Of a DNA stretch of 64,000 nt, positions 45,163 to 57,054 are shown piece after piece (the stretch's first letter is position 1; the number at the start of each line of letters is the position of its first letter). The notes beneath the pieces are model-generated. The model did no database searches and was not told the origin of the DNA. It saw nothing but the letters and a program-made list of their open reading frames with translations. This DNA is from Perognathus longimembris pacificus (Eukaryota > Chordata > Mammalia > Rodentia > Heteromyidae). The position numbers were made by a program, and so were the translations under genes. The stretch lies in the NCBI RefSeq assembly GCF_023159225.1, contig NC_063172.1, positions 42,103,832 to 42,167,831 of the forward strand, written 5' to 3'.

Positions 45163-45486
45163 TATTTATTGTTAATTTCTCATTTCACTGTATCAGCATC
45201 TGAAAGATAAAGGCTATATTTATGTGAGATAGACAGTAATACCACTTTACGCCTCAGATTTATTGCATGAAGTTTTGATGAACATGATCACAAAAATAAC
45301 AAATAAAAATATCAAAAGAAATTTCATAACCAAAATTAAAATTGTATGTATATATCACAGTTCACTTGATCTAGAGCAGCTCTAGCTTAGTTCCATCAGT
45401 TAACATCTATTAGCATCAGTTGTTTTTTAATCAGTTTGTATTTTGCTGAGTATATCCTTGTCCTTAATTTTGTGATAAGCTGCCTC

Positions 45487-45728
45487 TTAAAAGCACTGAT
45501 AGCTCATGCCTGTAATCCTATATACTTGAAAGGCTGAGAGCTTAGGATCATGGTTGGAAGCCAGCCTGAACAGGAAAGTCTGTGAAATTCTTATCTCCAA
45601 TTAACCACCAAAAAATGTCAAGAAGTGGAACTGTGACTCAAGTGGTAGGGTATTATTTTTTAGCAAAACAAAAAGACAGTGGTCAGGCCCTGAATGCAAG
45701 ACATCAGACTAGTGCAAACTAATAAAAA
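45487..45728 (+). mobile_element. B1-like/Geo composite SINE
   Basis: gatagctcatgcctgtaatc, then a B1-like body, then aggaaagtctgtgaaattct and cttatctccaattaacc, then gtgactcaagtggtagggta of the Geo monomer and a degenerate 3' end with an A-rich tail. Confidence 0.85.
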
Positions 45729-45756
45729 TGATGATGAGGAAAAATTATCCAATTGC

Positions 45757-45990
45757 TAAGGTCCTATCTGTAATCCTAGCTACTCAGGAGGCAGGGATCA
45801 GAGGATAGTGAATTTAAGACAGCACAGGCAGGAAAGTTTATAAAAGACTCTTATTTCCAATTAACCAGCACTAAGCTAGTAGTGAAACTGTGACTTCAGT
45901 GGTAGAGCACTAGTCTTGAATTCTGAAAAAGCTAATGGATTAAGAAATAACACCCAGGCTCTGAGTTCAAGCAAACTGTGTCTGAAAAGC
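45757..45990 (+). mobile_element. B1-like/Geo composite SINE, second in tandem
   Basis: ctatctgtaatcctagctac, tcaggaggcagggatcagag, then aggaaagtttataaaagact and cttatttccaattaaccagc, then the Geo monomer (tgacttcagtggtagagcac, aggctctgagttcaag). Same orientation as the preceding copy, with 28 bp between them. Confidence 0.85.
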
Positions 45991-48900
45991 TAAGTAAAAT
46001 TTATGGTAATCCTACCAAGCCAGACGGGATACACAATTCCCTTAATTTAAGTGGTAAAGTAATATCTTTGGATTTATTAAAAAGTAGCTGGTCTTTATAA
46101 GAAATTGGAAAAGATCATGGGAAAAGTTAATAAAATATCCATAATGTTCAAACTAAAAGGTTCCATGAAATAAAGACTAATCTTTGAAAAGCTGTGTTAA
46201 CGTGTACAACAATAATTTTTGTGACAGTAACATAGACTACTCTATTTGGCTTCAAGTTAACTATGTTATAGGTAAACAGAAATAATATTAGAGTCCTGAA
46301 TACTATGTGTCCTGAGTATTCATGATTTAACCTTGCCAGAATCAAATAATCATGGGTACCAAGAATCTATTGTAGACATATAAGGATGATATAATACATT
46401 TTTGTTAAACTCTCTTCAGGCACTTGAAAAAATGTTCAATGTTTTAGGCATGAGGGTTCAAGATTAAATATACTTCTATTAAACAGCTTAATATTTGCAA
46501 ATGCAAATGAGTAACAGGAGAATTGGCATGCTCTAAAATCAGGGAGAGAAAAATGTCAAGCATAATCTGATTGTTTTTTCTCATATCACATAATGAACAT
46601 CTACCCACACCAATAGAAACAGGTCCCCAAGACTCTTGTGCAGATTACCATATGTTCCTATATATTTGTGTTTGTATTTATTTCTAGATGGTTTTTTGGC
46701 ATGTGAGACAGTTATTGAAAATGCAATGTCATAATTTCCTATTTTCTGTTTTGACTGACTTTCTCAACATTAGATTTTTCAAATGCTAATGCTAGTGGCT
46801 TGTTCTATTTATTGAATAAATGTACTTTGTCAAAATTGAGATTTTGATGCATAAATACATTTTATTTTATGATAAGCAATTTGGAGTTTTACATTCTGTT
46901 CACAAAAAGATGGGACTGGCAAGTCATTTTCTTGGCACCTGTTTTTTGCTCTTTTTGTAATTTTTGGTTTGTTATGCTTCCAAACTTATCATAAGCTACC
47001 TATGCTTTATTCTCTTTTGTAGAAAGTGAATATTTGTTCTGTACTTTTAACATATTTCATAATTAGTGTATGTTCCAGTCATGCAGAATCAATTCTAACT
47101 TACATTATGTTATAATAATATTTAAGTCTACAAGTGTATTCCATCAACATATTTTATAATATTCCTTATAAAATTGAGTATATTAAATAATTCTGTTTTA
47201 AGATACTTTGTGTCTTTTGCAATGATTATTTTTTCATCCTGAACACTATGACTTAGTGTAGTCTCTTAGTATTTCCACAATTATTTTTCCATCAGTTTGT
47301 ATTATTTGTTCTCAATAATGTGCAAAATCCTGAAATCAGGTTTCAATTTGGTTTTTGTATTTGTATATCACTAGGACTTCATATTGTAATATCTTATTAT
47401 GACTTAATTAATCATTAAATTTCCCTTCTAGTAATATATTAGTGTGGATTTTAAGATTGTGTTTTAAGTATTTAAGAATTATATTACAGATTTTACACAT
47501 TGTACTCAATTTTAAATGCAGCTTTGTTTCACAAATTTATGAAATATTTGCTCTATGATTTTTTTGTTTAATTTCTCCTGTCATATTCATATTATAGAAT
47601 CCCATGATATTTCTATAAAATGACATTTTCAAAATTCCAAGTTTTATTTTAATGTATGGCATTTTTATTACTGATTAGTTTCAAGTTTGTGTACTATTCA
47701 ATTGGACATTTTTATTTCTAAACTTATGCCCTTAGTATTGTACTTGTTTCAAATATTTTTGCTTTTATATAAATTAACATTATGTGCTACATATTTAACC
47801 TTATGTGTAGTTAAAATAACTAAGTACATTAAAATTAAAATACATGAGTTTGAAAATTGGCTACTGCACTAAGCAGTTGATGGTCATCGGGTCAAAATTA
47901 CTTAATCCCACTAGGTAGAACAAGTGTTAAATCATAGTGTCTTGGACATGTCAAGCACATGCAAATATTTTTAACATTAGTTTACATCAGGATAATTATA
48001 TAAATTAAGAATAGTAAATATTAAGGAAGTATGATATATGCTTTTAGATATCACAGAACACCCCCCCATCTCATCATCAATGATTTGTAGATAACTGGTA
48101 ATAACTAATGGTAGTGAGAAGAAAACAAGTATTTAACTTCTTTGATTGTCTATCCATTTATTCTATAATATTCACTAACAGATAAACACTGTAAGAAATA
48201 CTGCCACCATTCTTATTATTGTCTCTTTATATTAAAGTTAGCTTAGAACTGATTTAAAATTCTAATTTAAAATTTTAATACCAATCTCCAAGCAAACTTT
48301 GTATAGACAAGCTAAAACAAAACTTAAGCTTATATAGTCACAGTAAATAACTGAATTTCCAACAACCACAGCAAGCCGGTTTCAGCCAATCACAAGGTAC
48401 CAACTGTTTCAACTGTTCTTTGAGAAGAAATTTCAAGCTGTCACCACCAAATTGTTTCTTTCTTCATGCAAATTGCAAAAAATAAAAAATAAACGTAAAA
48501 TTTTGGCTCTAAACGCTGTTCAAGGAATTTACAGTTCTTTACTCAAATAGACTATTAAATTACCAAATGTAGTGTTCTACTTTTAAGAAGCTAAACAGCA
48601 AAATTCAGCATATTTTAAATTAAAACTCAACTTATTTGCATATGTATATCTTCTCCACTGTTTTGATACTTTTCCAGATCATAATCAATTGTTGAATAAC
48701 TAATAGTTGACTAGAACAGTTAAGTGATGAAGTCTAAGATATTCTCTGCTAAGTGCATATGAATAGCATTCCTGCTAAAGCTGAATAGTTGTTCTATGGA
48801 CAACCTGATTCTTCAAACTGATTCAAAAACAATCAGCATAAATGGGAGTTTTCTAAAACCACTTCAAGCTTCTTTTCTTTAACCTTCCTTCTTAAATAAT

Positions 48901-49049
48901 CATAGAATTAAATACTTTAAGGTGCTCAATTTACAAAATTTCTATAAACTTGGAATTCTGTAGCTCTTGAAGAAATTCTGAAAGAGAACTTTTTCTTTTT
49001 TTCATGCCTATTCATCTTTGGATAGAAATATTACTAAAAATCATGAGAT
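45991..49049. other. unique AT-rich DNA, no feature recognised
   Basis: 3 kb of low-GC sequence without named repeats or exon candidates. The longest frame is about 65 codons. Confidence 0.55.
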
Positions 49050-50283
49050 AAAAGTAATTGTTTGTAATCTTTTGGGTAGATGCCCAAGAATGGGGCTGCT
49101 GGGTCATAGGGGAGCACTATGTTTAGCCTTCTGAGGAATCTTCATACCGATTTCTAGAGGGGCTGAACAAGTTTACATTACCACCAACAATGTAGTATGG
49201 TTCCCTTTTAGCCACATCCCTTCCAGCATTTGTTATTGTAGTTTTCCTGATAATTGACATTCTTACTGGGGTGAGATGGAATCTCAATGAGGTTTTCATT
49301 TGCATTTCTTTTATGGACAGTGATGTAGAGCACTTGTTCATGTGTCTCTTGGCCATTCTAATTTCCTCTTCAGAGAAGTCTCTTTTTAGGTCTTTAGACC
49401 ACTTGCTGAGAGGGCTGTTGGTTTTTTGAGGTTTTGTTTTTAAGGAATTTAATTTTTTTACTTCTGCATATATTTCAGATATGAGACCTTTGTCCACTGT
49501 ATGGCCACACTAAAGCCACCAGTACAACAATGTTCATCACAGCACAATTTGTCATTATTAAAATATGGAACCAACCCAGATGCCCCTCAGTAGACAAATG
49601 GATCAGGAAAACGTGGTACATACACAAAATGTAATCTTATGTGTCTATCACTAAGAATGACATTGCCCTATTAGTAAGGACTTGGAAAAACTCATGCTAA
49701 GAGAAGTGAGACAGGCCCAAAGAGACATAGACTCTATGGTTTCCCTCCTAGGGGATAATTAGTACAGCTTTAGGTAAGTCACATTAGAGGATCAAAATAG
49801 CCCAATAGCTATGCCCTTATGAACACATAAGATGATGCTAAGTGAAATGAACTCCATGTTATGGAAACCGGTATTATATCACTGTTGTAATCACTTTCAA
49901 CATGCATGTGAAACTGTAGCTTCTATTGTTGATGATCCTTTTGTATCGCCTTCCTGTGGTTGTCCCTGCATTATCACTGTATCTCATCTGAGTAGCCTGG
50001 ATACTGTATATACTGGTATTAGAACTAGGGAAGGGAAAGGGAATATCAAAATCGAGAGACAAAGGATAAAAAGACAAACAACTCCAAAAGTAATACTTAC
50101 AAAACCATTTGGTGTAAACCAGCTGAACAACTCATGAGAGAGGAAGGGGGGGGGGTGCTGAAATAAGGGAGGAGGTAACAAATTGTACAAGAAATGTACC
50201 CACTGCCATACATATGAAACTGTTACCCCTCTGTACATCACTTTGACAATAAATAAGTAATTATTCTGGAAAAAAAAGTAGTT
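49050..50283 (+). mobile_element. L1 with 5' inversion (twin priming)
   Basis: 49060-49508 is ORF2 sequence on the minus strand. 49509-50273 is the directly following L1 sequence on the plus strand (ORF2 end, 3' UTR, A tail). In an uninterrupted L1 the two parts are contiguous: the inverted part ends at the ...aaaagattacaaac position and the plus part starts at taaagccaccag. Flanks share aaaagtaatt (49050-49059) and aaaagtagtt (50274-50283), a 10-bp duplication with one mismatch. This arrangement is expected from twin priming during one insertion. Confidence 0.92.
49123..49497 (-). pseudogene. inverted piece of L1 ORF2 C-terminal region
   Basis: A 124-codon open frame on the minus strand carries the L1 ORF2 segment with DKGLISEIYAEVKKL at its start and MAKRHMNKCSTSLSIKEMQ in the middle. 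It is part of the 5'-inverted half of the surrounding L1. It is a fragment and not a gene. Confidence 0.9.
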
Positions 50284-52344
50284 TAAGACATTGCACTGTT
50301 AATGATAGCCTGTATGATTTATGGATTTTTCTTGAGCTATTTATTTCTTAGCTTTGGAAATATGTTTTATTATTTACTTCCAGATTTACTAAATGTAAAT
50401 TTTTGCTACATTTGGGAGATTTATAGACATGCAAAGTTTTTGCTGATATATTAGTTTCCCTTAAGAAGAGTGGAGGATGACAGGGATTGTAAATTGCAAT
50501 AAAACTAACATTGAAAGGATTTTATTCCACATTTGTATTACATGACTTCAAGAAGGCTTATTGAGGCTTTGAAAGTACATCTAAATCTTCAAATAGCAAG
50601 TATAGAAGTGATTCCAATTATTTGATTTTACTTGCTCAAAGTTATTTTTATGAATTCTAATTTCTAGTTCTTCAGATCAATGCAAGAAATGATGTTGCAT
50701 GTTTGACAAATAGAGATTAAGTGCATCATATGTCATGGTCTATATGTCTCCGTTCTTGCCTGAAATGCATATCCTGTAGATGTTCCACCAATGCACAGTA
50801 AAACTGATATTTCTCCTCTCGTGGAACAAAGTTGAGCTTGATCAAACAACCATGCTGTGGGCTCTTCCTCCCTCCTCCCTTGACGAAATCTCTTTGATTT
50901 TTCCTAGATCCATTTCTCCATCTCAGTCACAAATTGGAAGTTGGATTGATTCATTTCACCCTGGGACTGTACAGATAGGTCACACCAGTGGCTTTGCTTT
51001 GATTCTTTCTTTTATTTTTGGCACTGGGATTAGTTCTTTTCTGTTCCTATCACCACTTGTTATCTCCCCCACTGTGTTTCTCTTTCTTCTGAAGCTCAGA
51101 TACTTAAAGTAGGATAAGACTTTTTTTCTTTTTTACTTTAGTATTTTTAATCATCCCAACAATACATTTGTCTGCAATGAGAGGCCACTGTGATTTACAA
51201 CACTAGAACCAAAACTTAACCGTCCATGAAATTTACTGTATATTGTTTGATTCACTTGTACCATGCTATGCAGACTCTGGCTAAATTGCAAATTTACTTT
51301 TACATTGTTTTCAGAGTGAATCATTGGTCATACTTCATTTTCAAATATAAAGTTAGCTGGCTCTTCTTACAGATTTTTAATGCTTCATAAAATTTAGAGT
51401 ATGAAAAGCTCTAAAATTGCCATCACCATCCCAAACGGTCATGGTTTAATCTTCACTGGGGAAATATATTGAGAATTTCCTACACAAATTCTATAGTAAG
51501 ATAACCACAGTCAGAATCCCCTTCTACTTTTTTAACGGAAAAGTTTTCTATCATATGCTGTACCAATAATAGTTGATCAGACACTAAATCTACTAGGCAT
51601 AAATTCAGATAAAACTTATTTCAGAATAGAATTATTTTCCATTGCTTCGTAGATACGCAGAATAAGCTTTCCTCACCCTGAGGATACTTTTCAGTAGCTG
51701 ATTTATTTGCTAATTGCCACCAATTATCCAAGTCTATTGTTCAGCAGTCCATTAGCAAACATTGCTTTCCATTAATATCTATTTTAGATAGAACTAGGAA
51801 AACCTGTATTGTAAGTAGGGTAGTTTCTGAAAATATATTTGACTGCCTTTATTTTTAAGTAATAGTTACAGAATTTTTATATTTATAGACTTGTATATTA
51901 ACTTTCACATGTATTCTGTGGTGTTTGGGTTTTTTTTTGTCTCTGAGTAATAGTAGGGTTTGTTTCCAGGATCATCTATAAAATAACAAAAATTCCAAAA
52001 GACCTATTTTTATACTAAATGATAAATTTTCCTATCAGCTGAAGGTCTTCCTTAACCATTATCTCTAGGTTATTTATAATATAAATGTGTATGTTATATT
52101 ACGAGTTGTTATACTGTACTGTTTATGGGATACTTAAAAGAAAAACTTCTGTACATATTTAATACAAATGCAATCTTTTAAAAATGTATTTGATTCATTG
52201 TTAGTTGAATTTACAGATGTGACCTGAGGATCTGGAGGGCTAACTGTACTTATTACAATAATACATTCTTCTAATTGTAGTTATTCAATGCAATTCAATC
52301 CAAACCAGAAATATGTGTGATGCTTCATTTTATATAGGACGCTC
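50284..52344. other. unique DNA, no feature recognised
   Basis: 2 kb without a named repeat. The 110-codon frame at 50780-51112 is rich in S, L, I and F, has no domain and has no exon signals that I can support. Confidence 0.5.
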
Positions 52345-52543
52345 ATTTTTCTTTTCTTTATTGTTGCAGTGAAGTACAGAGGGGTTACAGTTTCATATGT
52401 AAGGCAGTGAGTACATTTCTTATCCAACTTGTTACCTCCTCAATCATTTTTCCCCTGCCTCCCTCTCCCCATTTCCCTCTCTCCTGCATGAGTTGTACAT
52501 TTGTTTACACCAAATGGTTTTGTAAGTATTGCTTTTGGAATAG
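52345..52543 (-). mobile_element. short L1 3' UTR fragment
   Basis: gaagtacagaggggttacag followed by tttcatatgtaaggcag, then a C-rich tract (ctgcctccctctccccattt) and gtttacaccaaatggttttg, is the minus-strand L1 3' UTR. It stops abruptly at about 52543, so it is severely 5'-truncated. No clear target duplication was found. Confidence 0.9.
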
Positions 52544-52589
52544 ATGCTTTGATGGCAATTTGCACAGTTAAATATTTCAATGTGTGTTT

Positions 52590-52960
52590 GCATTCTTATC
52601 ACTATCACAAAATACTTGACATAAATAACTTGAGGGGAAAAAGATGTATTTTAGTTCATTGTTCCAGAAATTTCAATCCACAGACCCTTGGCACCATTGA
52701 TTCTGGATTTGTAGTGAGACAGAAGAAGATACTGGCAAGAACATACGATATCTCAAGGTCACAAATGTCTCAAGGACAGGCAGCAAAGAAAGAAGTACAA
52801 CAACCAGATAACACCTTCAAATGGTCTCCCCTAGTGCCTTCTTTACTTAGATCCCACTGACTATAAAGATTCCACAGCTTCCACATTGTGCTGCCAGCCA
52901 AAGACCAAGTGATCCAGACTTAAGACTGTAAGAGACATCGATAATTAAGCCACAACAGAC
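52590..52960. other. possible old interspersed repeat, family unknown
   Basis: ctatcacaaaatacttgaca followed by acttgagggg and ttagttcattgttccag has the flavour of a widespread mammalian repeat that begins with a tataacaaaatacctgac motif. I cannot name the family with confidence. A 119-codon frame (52501-52860) starts in the L1 tail and runs into this segment, so it is chimeric and unlikely to be coding. Confidence 0.35.
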
Positions 52961-55423
52961 TATTAAGTGGATAAAAACAATGCTAAACATCTGGCATATG
53001 CTTATCAGCTCTTAGGACAGCAGTATAAGAGAACACAAGTACACCGAAAATAAAATTTAATACTGGAATGCAGAATATTCTTTTCACATATAGGCCTTTA
53101 GTTTCCATATCTTATTATCTCTTTCACTACTAATCGTTGCAATTCACTGAATAAAAATAACATTTACTTTGTCACATAGTTTACACTCCTTTATTAAGCT
53201 GGTCAGATTTTTATGATGTTTACCCTGTTTAAAGTATGTTCTTCCTGAATATACTTCCTTCTCTCTATTAAAATAATTTGATGTGGATTTTATTCAGGTC
53301 AATTGTATATCAAATATTTGAATTCTAAGATTTTGCAAATGGATGATTATATGTTATAAATTCAGAGTACACAAAAGCCCTGCTCATTAATACTGCTTTC
53401 ACTGCTTCCATCTTGTCAGCTCTCATTCTCAACACTTCTGAACAACTCTTAAAGATTGCAGAGCTTCAGAAAAGTGCATAATAATCAGGGTCATGCTGGT
53501 GTTAATGCATTCCTTTTGTAAGTCTTTGTTAGAGCCTCTGTGCTACATTTCAGGTACAAAAATATTTCAAGATTACTCTAATTATCTTCATTTTAATATT
53601 TTTAGAGGCCAAAGTAGTTTCTTTAAATTTAAATAATAAAGTTTTTAACCACCAACTGTTTGACATCTTTTTTTGTTTCATACCAAATGTACCTTGGATT
53701 GGAGTGCTGCTCACGGACATGCAGTTATTTAACACACACAAAAAAAGTGGAATTGCTTTTTAAAATCTTTGTAATTGAATGTTGTGAAATATTAAATATA
53801 TGTTATATAGGTGTTTTAGAATACCTTTTTTTGAGGTTATCAAGTGAATCGCTCACACTAAAAGATATAGTGAAAAGATGCTGGCTTAAGGAAAAAATAT
53901 AGATATTATTATCTTCTCAACGTTAAGTAAAATATGTTCCTTCATTTTATTTGGAAAACACCACCTAGTCTTGAAAATTAGTAAAATAATGGCACATTAA
54001 CTTTTAAAAGAGTTGAAATAAAATATCTGGAAGGTATTAGTAGTAAATGTTTGCACCAACCATTGTTGTTGTTTTCTTAAGTCAAGAGAAGAATACACAT
54101 TGATGTTCACAATTTCTTTCTGAAAAAATAAAATAAAGGAAGAATTAACTTCCTTAAACTCTACAGTTTAAAATTTGCACCAAAAATATAAAACTGTGGA
54201 TTATGTGTATGGATTATATTGGTACTTAATAAATTATTCTTTAAAATTGAAATTACCTGACTATAATGCTGTAATTGATCTCTTTTGAGGAAAAGTTTTT
54301 GAAAACTTTTACTTGTATAAAATAATTTTATATGAGGACATAATGTCTTTCTGTGTAAATTGCTAATGCTGAATAATAATGAAGTGGTAATGCTAATGAG
54401 ACTATAATTACTGTATGATTTCTAAATGGTATTTGCAGTGATGATAATTTACAGTGTGGATTCGGGATAGGCCACTATTACTTGGATTATCTACATTAGC
54501 AGATAAAATTCCCCCTTTGCAAGTAAATTAAATGAAATCAAGAGATTAAAAAGTAATTTTTGACCACTTGTCTCCAAGAAATTTGATAATTGCTCTTCTT
54601 AAGTATTATTAAAGCCAATATTATACAAATGAAAATGTGAAATAAAAGATATTACATAAACAGAATAAGATCACACCATGTATTAATAAAACTGATCCGT
54701 GAATCCTAGATGATTTGGCTTCTCTGAAACTCCATTGAAGTTTTTTATAGTAAAGGAATAAATACCTAATATCACATATTCTAAAATACCTCTGCTATAT
54801 TATCTCGCATTTTCCATTTCAATTTACATTAACTCCTAAACAGTACACAATAGATCTGACCACCATTCCAATTTTCTGTAGCCAAGACCTTAAAATTCTA
54901 TCTTCTCTTGACAGCCCTTTGGCTTTCCCTTGTTTGTTTGAAATCTATAAAAATCTATTTTCACATTCAACATGGCTCCTAGTCTTGTAATTCTTATTTT
55001 CACATTGTTCAACCTCAAAGTTATAACTATATTAGATTTTCATTTACCTTTCAGTTACATATTCTAGTACACAAGGAAAATCATTTGACCATTTACTTTT
55101 TGTTAATTTTAGATTTCCTGTGTTCTAACATTCTTTCCACTCTAAATGTATAGTGCAGAACAGTGTTAGAAAATCATTTATGAGGCCATGATAATTGATT
55201 TCCTTGGGAGATAATGCTGGTAACATGGAAAATCAGATTTATGGGAGGAGGAAAATCTCAAATTTAAAATAATAGTAGAAATTAGAATTGAATAATAAAT
55301 TCAGGAATGATTGGTTATGATAACAGAAGAAATGATAAAAAAAGAAAATAGAGATGAAATTCAAGGGCACAAGGTAGAATTGAAGCATAATTTATTTTTC
55401 TCAACCTCAAGAATAAATAATGC
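52961..55423. other. unique AT-rich DNA, no feature recognised
   Basis: About 2.5 kb with no named repeat or exon. Confidence 0.55.
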
Positions 55424-55629
55424 GGGGCTGGGAATATGGCCTAGTGGTAAAGTCCTCGTCTCGTATACATGAAGCCCTGGGTTTGATTCCTCAACACCAC
55501 ATATATAGAAAAAGCCAGAAGTGGCGCTGTGGCTCAAGTCGCCGAGTGCTAGCCTTGAGCAAAAAGAAGCCAGGGACAGTGCTCAGGCCCTGAGTTCAAG
55601 CCCCACAACTGGCAAAAAAAAAAAAAAAA
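55424..55629 (+). mobile_element. IDL-Geo SINE
   Basis: ggggctgggaatatggccta starts the left monomer. Its B-box region is gggtttgattcc. The Geo monomer follows (gctgtggctcaagtcgccga, tgagttcaagccccacaact) with a 16-base A tail. Flanks aagaataaataatg and aagaattaatg suggest a decayed duplication. Of intermediate age compared with the other copies. Confidence 0.9.
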
Positions 55630-56049
55630 GAAGAATTAATGTAAAGATCAAAGCTAGTAGAAAAAAATTGTCACTATCAAAGGACACGTCACACATATTT
55701 CCTTCCATAAGCTACCTTATCTATTTTTCCCATACTCAATGCTTTAAGAGAGTAAAGATTCAGTGAAAAGTTAAATTAAATGAACTTAGTAGATGTGTTC
55801 CATATAGTTCCACCTTGAAAGAGTGTTTAGGGAGTAATTTGGAAAGAAATCATGGTAAAGTAAAAAGGCTTGAGGTCATGAAGTGTAAGAATATGACTCA
55901 TACACAAATGAACAAACCCTTTTGTCTTCTCTTAATATTCTGCTACTCTTCTTTGTTAGCTTACTGATTGTCTCTGGCTAAAATTAATATTAGATTATGA
56001 ATTACAGTATGACACAGCCATTTTATAACTTATGTCCATCAGAATGATG
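55630..56049. other. unique AT-rich DNA
   Basis: No feature is recognised. Confidence 0.5.
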
Positions 56050-56515
56050 CTCATGAGGAAACTCAAAATTGGAAAAACGGATACAGGTGCTACCATATTT
56101 AGAACTTCAAGTAGGAATTCTGGATACCAGGTATGTACCTGTTTATCAGAGGCTAAACCCTATGGAAGATAATCACAAGGGTGGATTTACCTTACCTAGA
56201 AATGTGTCTTCTTTATGTGTACTTGCTAGGCACACTATCCTTGGAACCACACCTCCAGCTCCTATTTCGTTCTCTTAATAACAGTCATTCTAATGTGATA
56301 ATCCCATCTCAAGCATTCTACTAAGAAATATTTTCTCTCAATTGTGGATGTGGGGCCAGTAAAGTAAACAGAAGGATTACTAGGAGGGTGGTAAGGAAGG
56401 GGAAGGTGTGAGGATAAGAAAGAGTTAATACAATCAAAGGACATTATATGTCTGCATAGAAGTGTCATGGTGAAACAACTTATTATGTTATCTATGATAA
56501 TAAAATACTAGTAAA
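56050..56515 (+). mobile_element. old L1 3' UTR remnant
   Basis: The last 170 bp are convincing: a purine-rich tract (gggtggtaaggaaggggaag) is followed by aatcaaaggacattatatgt, then gtcatggtgaaacaacttat and ATAATAAAAT. This is the plus-strand equivalent of 16035-16215. The 5' boundary is a guess. Confidence 0.55.
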
Positions 56516-56635
56516 AGGTTACTTTAGGTATATAAACGCTCTTTGTGAGATGTTAAAGTGCAAATTATGGACATCTTGCTTGATCAAGGGTACTTAATCA
56601 TTTTATCCATGACTTTGGCCTATTAGCTTTTGAGG

Positions 56636-56862
56636 TTTATTTGAGATACAATCTCATGCATTTTTGCCCAGGCTGGCCTTAGGCAGCTATGTTCCTATAT
56701 CTACCTCCATATAAATGAGTTACAGGCATGGGTTAACTTTTTTGACTTATTTGTACAAGACCTAATTAACTTTTGCATGACTAGCTTTTGATTTGGATCC
56801 TACAATCTCTGTCTCCCAAATAGCTAGAATTATACCCATGAGTTCTCATGACTGGCATTAGT
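56636..56862 (-). mobile_element. two old 7SL/B1-like fragments
   Basis: tttgcccaggctggccttag and gagttacaggcatggg (56660-56735), then again ctgtctcccaaatagctaga and ctcatgactggc (56805-56858), are complements of B1/Alu-type sequence. They are too diverged to say whether they are one dimer or two insertions. Confidence 0.6.
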
Positions 56863-57054
56863 TACAAGCCTTTTTAGGTGCCTGCTCAAGTGAAGGCAGG
56901 GCAAGACAAGGGACAGTGTACATGGTCTAAGTGAAACATATATGCATATATAAAAACATCACAACCCCTTTGCACAACTAGTATTTGCTAGTAAAAATAC
57001 AAGAGGAAAAAAGACATTTTAAAGCACCCACTAAATATCAAATAAAATATTGTA

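Noticed and set aside
50780..51112. 110-aa plus-strand frame
   Set aside because: No recognisable domain, low-complexity hydrophobic composition, no supporting exon signals. Chance frames of this size are expected in 64 kb.
52501..52860. 119-aa plus-strand frame
   Set aside because: Starts inside an L1 3' UTR and crosses into an unrelated segment, so it is chimeric and not an evolved gene.
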